Assembly: GCA_943788025.1 (NCBI GenBank)
Contig: CALSOR010000009.1
Coordinates: 1 to 64,000, forward strand
DNA length: 64,000 bases
Source: JABAAE01 sp905480545
GTDB taxonomy: Bacteria > Planctomycetota > Planctomycetia > Pirellulales > Pirellulaceae
Reading direction: 5' to 3'
Under the pieces are notes generated by a model that was given only the letters and a program-made list of their open reading frames with translations, was not told where the DNA came from and did no database searches. The translations under genes and the position numbers were made by a program. Shown one piece after another: positions 24,605 through 33,895 of the stretch. Each line of letters begins with the position of its first letter. Position 1 is the stretch's first letter.

Positions 24605-26740
24605 ATGCGAGCGAATTCATACTTCCGTAATCTCTTAATCCGTATTTCGCTTGCATGCGTTTACGCATTTGTGTTTTTTTCTTTCGGCATCGCTTCCTCG
24701 TCAGTGATTGGACAGGAGAAAAAACAGGAAACGAAAAAACAGGCCGTTGTAAAAAAGAAGGCCGTCACAAAAGCTGCCCCCAAAAAGGCTGTGGACGCTC
24801 ATGATCATGCTCACGATCATGCTGTGGAAATTGAAAAAGGAAAAGGCGCAAAGGCTCAGGCGGCGAAGGGAAACGCAGACTCCAAAGATGGCGAATTCGA
24901 TCCGCTCAAAACGAAGGGCGCTATCGACGATGTTAGCAAGGATCTTGCGAAGATCCTTAGACTCAAACGCAAAGGCGCGCGGTTGTTTTTCGACTTGCCA
25001 ACCAGTTACGCCGATGCCGATGCAGCCTTTCGTGAGATTCGCAAGAAGTCTTTTGGCGGCGGAGGTGGTCATGGAAGCGGCGATTTTTGGACTCAGTATT
25101 TTACTGGCCAGAATATGGGTGGTCGGATTCAGAAGAGCGAGCAAAACTTCGGACGCAACAAGCCGAACCCGAATGCTTTCGTTTGCGAGTTCATCGAAAT
25201 CACCGGACGCAATCGCGTCATGGAGATTTACGGAGAAAAAGAAGATGAGTTTTTGATCCGGATTTGTGGCGGTCTCGATCCCTACCTGCTTCAAATTGTT
25301 CAATCGAAATCCGGTTTTGTGGTTCAAGAGGCAAACGGATTGCAATCGTTTGCTGGTCGTGGGGATTCCTTCGAATCTTTCTGCAAGGACCACCCAGATT
25401 TTGTCCAAACCCAATTTTTACCGATGTTAAAAAAATATGGGATCGCGACGCCAGCCACTCGTTTTAACTCAGTAACTCGCGACCATGTGTTGGATCTGTT
25501 GAAACCGGTCGAAGAACAGCGAATCTCTGACTTTAAGAATGCGTTTGCAAACCTTGAATCGCAAAAATTCTCGGAGCGCGAAACGGCGGCAAAGGAATTA
25601 AATGGCAAATACAAGGACTGGCAAGACGTTATTCGAAATGCCATCGCCAATGAATCGTTCTCTGTTGAGGTCCGTGCCAAGTTGCAGGCGATGGTACAGG
25701 CGAACAGTAGCGAATCGGATCGCGAATTGGTCTCCCTTGTGACGTCAGCTGATTTGAAAAACGACAAAGAGTATTTGGTTTGGTTGCTTTCCCAGTCAAA
25801 AGATGACAACGAAAAAACACGAATTGCATCGCAACTCAGCAAAGTCACCAAACAGGATTTTGGTAGTGATTTGGCAAAATGGACGGCATGGATTGCGAAG
25901 TCAGATTCAACAGGATCGACTTCGGAAAAACTCAGCGAATTGAAGGGGCTTGCGACTGTCTCTGGATATATTCCGCAAATGGCCGAAGCGACTTCCAATC
26001 TTTTGTCGCTTACATTTTCAGGCGATCGATTGTTGCTTGATCGTGAGTTCTGGAAGGATCAGTTTGGCGGTGAAAGCATCATGACGTTGGTGAATCGTGT
26101 GCAAGATCAAATGGAAAAATCCAACCTTCCGAAGCGTTGGTTGAGCACGGGAGGCAACTCTTCACTTGCGACGACCAGGCATGAACATGTGTTGTTTGAG
26201 CACATTCAAACAGCGATTCCGCCGCAAACCGAACCCAATTATTACTCCTACGGCAACCTGTCATCGTACCGGCGCAGTCAGATCAATCGTGCAATCGAAC
26301 AACCACACCTTTATTTGAAGCTTGATTTGCAGGCCATGAAAAAAGTTGACCGATCTGGGCGTAGCTCAGTCGCAAAAACGAAACCGGAGTTCTTTTCTTA
26401 TTCGGCGCGTGAGCGAAAGTCCGGCCATATTTCGCTTTCACTGACAGAGGGCAATGATCAGTCCTTGAATATTTTGATCGCTGATCAAAAGTCAAACTCC
26501 ATGTTTCAATTGGTTCAAGATCCATTGGGCAAAGTCATTTGCACTGTCATGTCGGACGGCAGGAAGCAATCAGTCTCGGCGAAAAACGCGAAACTCTTAT
26601 ATGAAAACCATGCTGCTTTTCTAAAAGAATTTGCTTTTCCAGTTATGATTCGTTTCGGAATTCAGACGGACGAATCGTTTGGTGGTCCGCACAAGATCAG
26701 CAATGCTGCAAAGCCTACGAAAAAAAATAGAGGTCGGTAA
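24605..26740 (+). CDS. Large exported protein of unknown function
   Basis: A 711-residue protein I cannot assign. It starts with a signal peptide (LLIRISLACVYAFVFFSFG), then a low-complexity Lys/Ala-rich stretch with a His/Asp repeat (HDHAHDHA near residues 64-71) that could bind metal. About residues 130-270 include a Gly-rich FGGGGGHGSG and an ordered-looking region FVCEFIEITGRNRVMEIYGE. Residues 295-420 look helical and HEAT-like (ERETAAKELNGKYKDWQDVI). The C-terminal third has no recognised motif and ends in a basic tail. The PVC haem protein gene starts 59 bp later on the same strand, so the two may be co-transcribed. Confidence 0.8.
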   Translation: MRANSYFRNLLIRISLACVYAFVFFSFGIASSSVIGQEKKQETKKQAVVKKKAVTKAAPKKAVDAHDHAHDHAVEIEKGKGAKAQAAKGNADSKDGEFDPLKTKGAIDDVSKDLAKILRLKRKGARLFFDLPTSYADADAAFREIRKKSFGGGGGHGSGDFWTQYFTGQNMGGRIQKSEQNFGRNKPNPNAFVCEFIEITGRNRVMEIYGEKEDEFLIRICGGLDPYLLQIVQSKSGFVVQEANGLQSFAGRGDSFESFCKDHPDFVQTQFLPMLKKYGIATPATRFNSVTRDHVLDLLKPVEEQRISDFKNAFANLESQKFSERETAAKELNGKYKDWQDVIRNAIANESFSVEVRAKLQAMVQANSSESDRELVSLVTSADLKNDKEYLVWLLSQSKDDNEKTRIASQLSKVTKQDFGSDLAKWTAWIAKSDSTGSTSEKLSELKGLATVSGYIPQMAEATSNLLSLTFSGDRLLLDREFWKDQFGGESIMTLVNRVQDQMEKSNLPKRWLSTGGNSSLATTRHEHVLFEHIQTAIPPQTEPNYYSYGNLSSYRRSQINRAIEQPHLYLKLDLQAMKKVDRSGRSSVAKTKPEFFSYSARERKSGHISLSLTEGNDQSLNILIADQKSNSMFQLVQDPLGKVICTVMSDGRKQSVSAKNAKLLYENHAAFLKEFAFPVMIRFGIQTDESFGGPHKISNAAKPTKKNRGR

Positions 26741-26799
26741 AATAAATAGACCAGCCATCAGTTTCCCCAATTGCTTGCCTGCAGAAAAAAATTGAATCT

Positions 26800-29700
26800 A
26801 TGAATCGAATGTCAGTTTTTCATATCTTGTGCCTCGTATCACACTTGTTGCACGTTGCAGTTTTTGCCCAAGAGACCGGTAGAAAGCAGGTTCTCCAGTT
26901 GGGTTCGAAAACTGATGCGAAACCCATCTACAATACTGAAACCAAAACGGAGGGATTTCTCTCTCCTCAACAATCGCTTGAGGCACTAAAGCTTCCCGAG
27001 GGCTTCTCTGCGACGTTGTTTGCAGCGGAACCGGATATTCAGCAGCCAATCGCTGCGACAACCGACGCCAAAGGACGATTGTGGGTTTGTGAGAATTACA
27101 CCTATTCTGAATCAAAAGTCAATTTCGATTTGAGTTTACGCGATCGCATTGTAATTCTGGAGGATAAAGATGGTGATGGCAAGTTTGATGAGCGAACCGT
27201 TTTTTGGGATCAAGGCGTTCGCTTGACCAGCGTAGAAATCGGATTTGATGGCGTCTATGTGTTATGTGCACCTCAGCTTCTTTTTATTCCTGACCGGAAT
27301 CATGACGATATCCCGGATGGTCCGCCACAGGTTTTGCTGGATGGCTGGAATGACAACGTGGTTCGGCACAACATTGTAAATGGATTGATGTGGGGACCCG
27401 ATGGTTGGCTGTATGGCCGACACGGGATCATGGGGACGTCGTTTGTGGGGACGCCGGGCGCGACGCGGTCACAACGTACACCGATCAATTGCGGCGTTTG
27501 GCGCTATCATCCGATTCATGAAAAATTCGAGGTCGTAGCACACGGTACGACCAATCCGTGGGGAATGGATTACGACAAAGACGGTAACTTGTTCATTATC
27601 AACACGGTGATCGGGCATTTTTGGCATGTCGTTCCGGGGGCTCGCTTTGACCGGATGTATGGCTCGCATTTTAATCCATATACCTATGAAACGATTGGTC
27701 AGACGGCGGATCATTACCATTGGAACAAAGATGGCGGCGAGGCATGGCATGACACCAAAAAGATTGGCGTCACCAAGGAAACGGACAAATACGGTGGCGG
27801 TCATGCACATTGTGGTCTGATGTTTTACGTCGATGACGTGTGGCCGGAAAAGTATCGCAACACCGCGTTTACATGTAATCTTTTGGGGCACCGGATTAAC
27901 AATGACAGAATTGAGCGAAAGGGAAATGGATTTGTCGCGAAGCACAACGAAGACTTTGCGAAAACGTCAGATACTTGGTTTCGCGGCATTGAATTAGTTC
28001 GCTCGCACGACCATGGGTTTTATATTTTGGACTGGCAAGATACGGGCGAATGCCATGAGAATGATGGAGTCCATCGGACGAGCGGACGGATTTTTAAAGT
28101 CAATTACAAAGAAACGGCATCCAAGGCCCCGAACTTATTCGAAAAATCAAATGAAGAGCTGATCAAATTGGCATTCAGAGATCGCTGGCATTTTGAGAAG
28201 GCGGCAATGCTGCTGCGGACACGGATGGCAAAATCGAATCAAGATCGATTCCCATTGGCGAGGGCCATGATTGATGCTGAAGTTAGAGACTGGGAGGATG
28301 GTTCGAGCAATCTTCCGTACCTCTTTAACCTCACAAAGATGCTTGAATCAGATTCAGTCGATGGTTTAGGTGATTCGATTAGAAAATCGATTGAACTCGC
28401 TGCCCCTCACTATAATGGAAAGGCCCCTCGCCATATCCGTGAATCTGTGGATTATTTTAGGCATCTTCGTGATGGAGTCGCGTTGAAGAATCGAGTGACG
28501 CACAATCACTTTTCGACGCGAACATCCCGTTTAGCTGCGGTATTATCAAGCCGAGTTCGTCTCGAAATTGCCGCCACATTGCCGAAACTTACACCACAGC
28601 AGCGAATGGAGGTCGCCAGAGAGTTAGTGCAATTCAGCGAGGACGCCGACGACAACAATCAGCCACTTTTGATTTGGTATGCGATTGAACCGCTGGTGAC
28701 AAAGCGTTCGTCCGAAGCGGTTGATTTGGCTCTGTTGAGTCGGATTCCGAAAGTCACCCGGTTCATTGCTCGACGCCTGACCGAAGAGATTGACGATCCA
28801 GCGATCGCATCCCAAATCGCGCTACTGGTAAAAAAATCGACGGGCGAGTACACGGAGAATGTTTTGGCGGGAATTGCCGATGGACTCAAGGGACGCCGTA
28901 AAGTCACCATGCCAAACGGTTGGGAGGAGGCAATTGGAAAACTGGCTTTAAGCGAACGTTCGAAAAAACTTGCCAATCAAATTGGGATCGTATTTGGGGA
29001 TGGTCAGTCGCTTGATCAGGTCCGTCGCATCGCTACTAGTAGCGGTGCCGATCCAAGAATGCGAGGACAAGCGATCTTAACGTTGGCTGAATACAAAGCC
29101 GATGGACTTACTGAGTTACTGAACAACAGTTTTGGTGCGAAAGAAATTCGGCGTTATGTGATTCAGGCTTATTCGTTTTGCGACGATCCGAAAATTGCGG
29201 GCAAGCTCATCAATCAGTTCAGCAACCTAAAACCAGATTCTCAATCTGCAGCGATAAATACGTTAACTTCTCGCCCGATTTGGGCGATGCAGCTGTTGAA
29301 GGCGGTTGAAAAAGGGAGAATTGCCAAGGCGAACGTGACGGCGTGGCATGCTCGACAAATCGAAAACCATGGTGACGAATCACTTTCAGACAAACTGGTC
29401 GCCGTTTGGGGCGCGATCCGAAAGTCATCGACGGAACGGCTTGCAGCAATTGACGAGTTAAAGGCGTTGCTCACAAAATCGGAAATGGTGACCGTCGATC
29501 GTGTCAACGGTCAAAAGCTATTTGAAAAATCGTGTGCAAACTGCCATGTGCTGTTTGGATCGGGAGCAAAAATTGGCCCAGATTTAACAGGGGGAAATCG
29601 CAAGGATTTGGGGTACTTGCTTGAAAATATTATTGATCCCAGTTCGTCAGTAGCTGAAAGTTTCCGAACGTCGATCATCAATTTGGTCGATGGAAGAACC

Positions 29701-29892
29701 TTGACCGGTGTCATTCTCAAGCAGACAACGAACGTGGTAGAGCTGCAAACGGCAGAAAAGATAATCACGCTTGATCGGAACGATGTTGAGGCGATCAAGC
29801 CAACGAAAAATTCGCTAATGCCTGAAGGATTGCTGAACGAACTTGATGCAAAGCAACGCCGGGATCTGATCGGTTACTTGATGTCGAATTAA
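26800..29892 (+). CDS. PVC-type haem-binding CxxCH protein
   Basis: A 1030-residue exported protein of the family annotated as membrane-bound dehydrogenase-domain or PVC-type haem-binding proteins. Order: signal peptide (VFHILCLVSHLLHVAVFA); an NHL/glucose-dehydrogenase-like beta-propeller from about residue 55 to 430 (LPEGFSATLFAAEPDIQQP, GRLWVCENYTYSE, HDHGFYILDWQDTGECHEN); a helical HEAT-repeat region of about 450 residues; and a C-terminal cytochrome c domain with CANCH at 912-916 and a late Met (SLMPEGLL) as a possible axial ligand. Such proteins are numerous in Planctomycetes and thought to act in periplasmic redox breakdown of organic matter; the substrate is unknown. Confidence 0.92.
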   Translation: MNRMSVFHILCLVSHLLHVAVFAQETGRKQVLQLGSKTDAKPIYNTETKTEGFLSPQQSLEALKLPEGFSATLFAAEPDIQQPIAATTDAKGRLWVCENYTYSESKVNFDLSLRDRIVILEDKDGDGKFDERTVFWDQGVRLTSVEIGFDGVYVLCAPQLLFIPDRNHDDIPDGPPQVLLDGWNDNVVRHNIVNGLMWGPDGWLYGRHGIMGTSFVGTPGATRSQRTPINCGVWRYHPIHEKFEVVAHGTTNPWGMDYDKDGNLFIINTVIGHFWHVVPGARFDRMYGSHFNPYTYETIGQTADHYHWNKDGGEAWHDTKKIGVTKETDKYGGGHAHCGLMFYVDDVWPEKYRNTAFTCNLLGHRINNDRIERKGNGFVAKHNEDFAKTSDTWFRGIELVRSHDHGFYILDWQDTGECHENDGVHRTSGRIFKVNYKETASKAPNLFEKSNEELIKLAFRDRWHFEKAAMLLRTRMAKSNQDRFPLARAMIDAEVRDWEDGSSNLPYLFNLTKMLESDSVDGLGDSIRKSIELAAPHYNGKAPRHIRESVDYFRHLRDGVALKNRVTHNHFSTRTSRLAAVLSSRVRLEIAATLPKLTPQQRMEVARELVQFSEDADDNNQPLLIWYAIEPLVTKRSSEAVDLALLSRIPKVTRFIARRLTEEIDDPAIASQIALLVKKSTGEYTENVLAGIADGLKGRRKVTMPNGWEEAIGKLALSERSKKLANQIGIVFGDGQSLDQVRRIATSSGADPRMRGQAILTLAEYKADGLTELLNNSFGAKEIRRYVIQAYSFCDDPKIAGKLINQFSNLKPDSQSAAINTLTSRPIWAMQLLKAVEKGRIAKANVTAWHARQIENHGDESLSDKLVAVWGAIRKSSTERLAAIDELKALLTKSEMVTVDRVNGQKLFEKSCANCHVLFGSGAKIGPDLTGGNRKDLGYLLENIIDPSSSVAESFRTSIINLVDGRTLTGVILKQTTNVVELQTAEKIITLDRNDVEAIKPTKNSLMPEGLLNELDAKQRRDLIGYLMSN

Positions 29893-30003
29893 CGGATACG
29901 TAGTTCGACTTCACATTCGATGTTTCAAAACTTGAGATCGTCTGCACTTCGTTGGTGACCACAGGAATTTGAGCTGCCATTGGTGGCGGACCAAAAGCCT
30001 CGC

Positions 30004-31242
30004 TTAAAGAGCCTCGATTTTGATCTTCTCTACACCGTTCCACTCGTAACCACGTGGATTCCAAGCAACCGAGCCGTTGAGTGGTTGACTTCTTCCAAGT
30101 CCATCGACCGCACGAGTCCAAATCTCAGCTTGGCCCGCCGGCAAATTGACTTGAGTTTCAAAGCGGGTCCATGCGAACTTGCCATCTGGTTTCGTCAACG
30201 CAGATTTGATCCATGTTCGTCCTTGATCGATGGAGACGAGAGCGGTTTCAATAGGAGCTGAGCCATCATTGAAAGCGACGCCCTGTATCTTGATTTTTCC
30301 TGCCGAAACCTTGCTGTTTTCGGTTGGATGTAGCACCACTGTTTTTACCTTCATATCCCAGTTGTAAGAACTGTTAGCAAGCGTGAAATTGTAATCACTT
30401 CCAGGTTTGATAGGTGATTTTGGAACGCGATATCGTGGCACGTGGTTGTAATTTGTGGATTCCTCGCCAACAAATTTCAACTTTCCAAGCCATTTGATAT
30501 GCATGGTTCCGTACACGCCCGGAGTAATCAGACGGACGGGGCCGCCATGGATTCCGGGCAGCGGTTGGTCATTCATGGAAATCGCCAGCATAGAACGTTT
30601 GAGGACCTGATCAGTCGGCAAGGTATGTAAGAAGTCTTCCTTTTCAGGCAAGGCTTCGTCTTTTCCCTCAGCGAGCATGAACTTTTGCTTGGCGATGACA
30701 TCGATGCCCAGTTTGTTTATGACTTCGTGAAGCATGACACCGCCAAATTTGACGCAACCCATCCCGCCACGTCCCCACTGTGTCCCCTTGGTTTGAGCAT
30801 CTCGCGAGTAAAGTGATCGGCCGCTTCCAGAGCATTGTAGGACCATTTCAACACTGGTCTGCGGCATATCGCGCAGTTGTGAAAGAGTGGTCTTTTTTCC
30901 TTCAATGTTGACATCCCAACCGGGTTGATCAATTCCTGCAAGCGTTGCCATACGCTCAGGCTGTTGATTGTTTCGCACGAAAAGTAACTTCGCTGGCGTG
31001 AGGTCTCCTTCGTTCAGAAGGGCGAGCGGTGTTTCCAAAACGGCAGGGTTACTTACCAAAACAATTAATCGTTTATCCTTACCCGTGACCAACTTTCCCG
31101 CGTCCGCTTCGGTCGTAGGGAAAGGTGACTCAACTGAGCGATTTGACGCCGACGAAATCAGAGGTGAACCGAGAATGCCAGCGGCAGCAGCTCCCTTGAT
31201 CATTTGACGTCGAGAAAGACCGTTAGCGAAGTTGTTGTTCAT
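30004..31242 (-). CDS. Sulfite-oxidase-like molybdopterin enzyme, Tat-exported
   Basis: A 412-residue enzyme with a twin-arginine signal (LSRRQMIKGAAAAGILGSPL). The molybdopterin domain shows VLQCSGSGRSLY with the Mo-coordinating Cys137, then GGMGCVKFGGVMLHEVINKL. PLPGIHGGPVRLITPGVYG is the sulfite-oxidase core, and from about residue 300 there is the Mo-cofactor dimerisation domain (VSAGKIKIQGVAFNDGSAPI, VSIDQGRTW). There is no haem domain, so an external cytochrome partner is likely. The substrate could be sulfite or another oxoanion. It converges with the PVC haem protein gene across 111 bp; any electron-transfer link is only suggested. Confidence 0.9.
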   Translation of the reverse strand: MNNNFANGLSRRQMIKGAAAAGILGSPLISSASNRSVESPFPTTEADAGKLVTGKDKRLIVLVSNPAVLETPLALLNEGDLTPAKLLFVRNNQQPERMATLAGIDQPGWDVNIEGKKTTLSQLRDMPQTSVEMVLQCSGSGRSLYSRDAQTKGTQWGRGGMGCVKFGGVMLHEVINKLGIDVIAKQKFMLAEGKDEALPEKEDFLHTLPTDQVLKRSMLAISMNDQPLPGIHGGPVRLITPGVYGTMHIKWLGKLKFVGEESTNYNHVPRYRVPKSPIKPGSDYNFTLANSSYNWDMKVKTVVLHPTENSKVSAGKIKIQGVAFNDGSAPIETALVSIDQGRTWIKSALTKPDGKFAWTRFETQVNLPAGQAEIWTRAVDGLGRSQPLNGSVAWNPRGYEWNGVEKIKIEAL

Positions 31243-31572
31243 CGTGATACTCGGGCTGCAAAATCAAGTGTGGGGTTTTAGTGAGGCTGGCAAATGAATT
31301 ATTAAAATTGCACAACGTTTTTCCTGTAGTTCGAGACTACCAGAAAATCGGATCACAACAAACGCTTTCTACCCGCAATAGTTCAACAAAAAGCTCGTAA
31401 AAGAGATGTCTATTTTGCATTTCAGGCAAATCAAGGATAAAAACTAGTTTTGCGGTGGATTCGAAGGGTATTTCTCGTAATAGATGTGGAGAGAGTTACG
31501 GTCTAAACAGTGAATTTCGAATTTTTGCTGACGTTTCAAACTCATAAAACAATTGTTCCAGAGGATTTTTGG
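31243..31572. other. Divergent intergenic region
   Basis: About 330 bp between the molybdoenzyme gene and the candidate selenoprotein gene, presumably with both promoters. AGAGG at 31560-31564 is the ribosome binding site for the ATG at 31573. I see no other feature. Confidence 0.45.
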
Positions 31573-32559
31573 ATGACTCGTAAGTTGGTGTGCGTGATCG
31601 CGTTGTTGGCGATCGCGAGTATGGCGAACTTTGTTCAGTCGGATGATCAAGAGAGAGTGATTTGGTACGGTACGCTTGACGGCGGCCTCGCCGAAGCGAA
31701 ACGCTCGGGGCGCCCAATTATCTTGCTATCGGCTGCGCCGCATTGCCAGGCCGTCTCCGGAATCTGGTGACCCGGCAAGCAAAATATGGACCGTAGTTAC
31801 TGGTCTAATCAAGAGTTGGTTTTGGCAACACGTGATTTCGTTTGCATTCGTTTGGCAACCTATGAAGATCAAAAAGAAGTCGATTTTCTAAAAACGATTT
31901 TTCGAGGGCGGTCGGGCAGTCTAGAAAACACTGTGTTTGCGATGCTCGATTCTGATGGCAAGACAAAGCTGGGCCGCAGCGGTCGTTCTCCAGATTTTGC
32001 TTTTCGCGGTGTGAGTGGCTTTGTGGATGGGCTCAAAAAAATGTCCGCCGAACGGAAATTGAAAAGCAAACGATATTCCGACACAAAACTCCCGTTGATG
32101 AAGAATGTTGATTTGGCGTTGAACGTCGCGTCGTGTGATAAGATCCAGCTGATAATTATCGTTGGTGAGGATGACGAAAAGGTAGAGCAAATTTCCAAGC
32201 GTGCATTGAAACTTGCTTGGGGTGACAAAACCGCGGGGCAGTATGTTTTTGCCACAACGACTGATGCCAAAGAGTTGGAAACCATTTCTGGGCAAAAGAT
32301 TAAAAACGGTATTGTTGTCGTTGAGCCAGGTCAATTTGGGATGTCAGGTGATATTGTGGCGACCTTTAAGCCTGAATTTGATCTTGCGAAATCGCTGGCA
32401 AAACTCGTTGATTTGGCGAAGAATTACGAGGTCCTAAAAGAGTATCGATCACATATCCGAATGGGGATTTCACTGGGCATCGATTGGAAAACCGAGACAC
32501 CCGTAACGGACCGAGAGTCAAACATGGCGACGGAACGGTCTCGCGGAAGAAAGGAATGA
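31573..32559 (+). CDS. Thioredoxin-family protein, probable selenoprotein (UGA = Sec66)
   Basis: Two adjacent frames, 31573-31770 and 31771-32559, are in the same frame and separated only by TGA at 31768-31770. Read through, they give one 328-residue protein: a signal peptide (LVCVIALLAIASMANFVQS), a thioredoxin-like start (SGRPIILLSAAPHCQAVSGI), then W-UGA-PGK, and an uninterrupted continuation (ATYEDQKEVDFLKTIF, ENTVFAMLDSDGKTKLGRSG). The only ATG after the stop, at 31786, has no ribosome binding site and would remove the signal and half the fold. A hairpin suitable for a bacterial SECIS lies at 31787-31807. I recall the annotation name 'thioredoxin family (seleno)protein' in Planctomycetes but cannot check it. 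Alternatives: a recent nonsense mutation or a sequencing error for TGC/TGG. Confidence 0.7.
31768..31807 (+). promoter_or_regulatory. UGA codon with SECIS-like hairpin
   Basis: Downstream of TGA (31768-31770) the arms TGGACC (31787-31792) and GGTCTA (31802-31807) form a 6-bp stem with one G-U pair around the 9-nt loop GTAGTTACT. The loop starts with G and begins 22 nt after the UGA. This matches published bacterial SECIS rules as I know them: apical loop 16-37 nt downstream with a G among its first two bases. The stem is short, so this is supportive rather than decisive. Confidence 0.5.
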
Positions 32560-32656
32560 CTTAATCGTTGAAACGCCAATTTAGTATGGTTTTTCGAATT
32601 GTCGGATAAGATAAAAGAACTAAATAATCAAATAACAGATTGAAATTGAGGAAAAC

Positions 32657-33574
32657 ATGAAAAACCGGATTTTTGTTTTAGGCTTAGCCGTTGCGATTGG
32701 ATTCGCAACAACCGCAGTTGCACAACCGCCTGGTGGTGGACGTGGTGGTCAAGGTGGCGGCCCTGGTGGGTTTGGCCAGGGTGGACGCGGTGGTCAAGGT
32801 GGACAGGGTGGTCAACGAGGCGGCCCTGGAGGGCCAGGCGGATTCGGCCAAGGCGGACGTGGTGGACAAGGTGGCGGGCCAGGAGGCCCCGGCGGATTCG
32901 GCCAAGGCGGACGTGGTGGACAAGGTGGACAAGGTGGCGGGCCAGGAGGCCCCGGCGGATTTCGAATGCCCCCGCATCCGCTGCAAGAAGTACTGGACAG
33001 CAACAAAGACGGCGAAATATCTCAAGCCGAATTGAAGAATGCAGCTCGGTCTCTGTTGAAACTTGACAAAAATAAAGATGGAAAACTTTCGGAAGATGAA
33101 TTGCGACCACAACGTGGTGGACCGGGCGGACCAGGTGGTCTTGGCGGTGGACCGGGTGGTCCAGGTGGTCAAGGTGGTGGACCGGGTGGACGTGGAGGTC
33201 AAGGTGGCGGAATGACTAAAGACCAAATGGTTGAATTCGCGATGAGCAATTATGACAAAAACAAAGATGGCAAGCTTAGCAAGGATGAACTCAAAGGCCG
33301 CATGGCATCTGTCCTAAAGGCAAATGACGCCAACAACGATGGCGTGTTGGACAAAGCTGAAATCGAAGCGATGGCAGAGAAAATGTCACAGGGACGCGGT
33401 GCACAAGGTGGTCGAGGTGGCCAAGGCGGTGGACAAGGCGGTGGTGCAGGCGGTCGCGGCGGTCGCGGTGGTGGTGCAGGAGGCCGAGGTGGTGCAGGAG
33501 GCCGCGGTGGTGCAGGAGGCCGCGGTGGTGGTGGACCAGGCGGTGGAGCACCCACACGGCCAGACTTTGAGTGA
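32657..33574 (+). CDS. Exported Gly-rich EF-hand protein
   Basis: A 305-residue protein with signal peptide (FVLGLAVAIGFATTAVAQ) and three long Gly/Gln/Arg/Pro-rich spacers of repeated GGPGGFGQGGRGGQGG type. Between them sit two pairs of EF-hand loops: DSNKDGEISQAEL and DKNKDGKLSEDEL, then DKNKDGKLSKDEL and DANNDGVLDKAEI. Each has Asp/Asn at positions 1, 3 and 5 and Glu at 12, as expected for calcium binding. The start has GAGG about 6 nt upstream. The repeats give strong G-over-C strand bias and long spurious antisense frames. A calcium-dependent envelope or matrix role is inference; such proteins are common in Planctomycetes. A terminator follows at 33698. Confidence 0.9.
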   Translation: MKNRIFVLGLAVAIGFATTAVAQPPGGGRGGQGGGPGGFGQGGRGGQGGQGGQRGGPGGPGGFGQGGRGGQGGGPGGPGGFGQGGRGGQGGQGGGPGGPGGFRMPPHPLQEVLDSNKDGEISQAELKNAARSLLKLDKNKDGKLSEDELRPQRGGPGGPGGLGGGPGGPGGQGGGPGGRGGQGGGMTKDQMVEFAMSNYDKNKDGKLSKDELKGRMASVLKANDANNDGVLDKAEIEAMAEKMSQGRGAQGGRGGQGGGQGGGAGGRGGRGGGAGGRGGAGGRGGAGGRGGGGPGGGAPTRPDFE

Positions 33575-33697
33575 CTGGATCACAGCAGGGAGTTTTTTAT
33601 TTTGCTCACTTCATGAGTCAGTAATGCATCTATTTTAAAGTCCATATTTAGGTGTTTGTTGGCGGGCGAATGAAACAACTGTATTCGGGTTTTTCAC

Positions 33698-33730
33698 AAG
33701 CGACTTTGCAATGCAAAGTCGCTTTTTTTT
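33698..33730 (+). terminator. Intrinsic terminator after the EF-hand gene
   Basis: A 12-bp perfect stem (AAGCGACTTTGC with GCAAAGTCGCTT) around a 3-nt loop, followed by at least six more T. It lies about 120 bp after the stop codon within the 321-bp gap before the sulfatase gene, which otherwise holds nothing I can identify. Confidence 0.85.
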
Positions 33731-33895
33731 GCAACGTGGAAATTTTGGTGGGTGATAGAGAATGTGTTCGTTTCGCGGGGATGCGAGGTTGGATTGGAGC
33801 GGTGCGACCACGATTGTTCTCGCTCGAAACAGGATGGTGCCCATGTTATGATTGAGAATGTTCGCTCGATCAAACTCTTTATTTGACATCCGACC

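Noticed and set aside
24701..25998. Antisense frames of 237 and 224 residues opposite the 711-residue protein
   Set aside because: Ser/Phe/Arg-rich shadow translations with no start signal; the plus-strand gene has a signal peptide and continuous frame.
31786..32559. Separate gene starting at the ATG after the UGA
   Set aside because: It has no ribosome binding site, lacks the signal peptide and first part of the fold, and is in exact register with the upstream frame, so read-through of one gene is more likely.
32628..33557. Several antisense and alternate frames over the Gly-rich EF-hand gene
   Set aside because: They arise from the strong G bias of the repeats and give Pro- or His/Leu-only low-complexity products.
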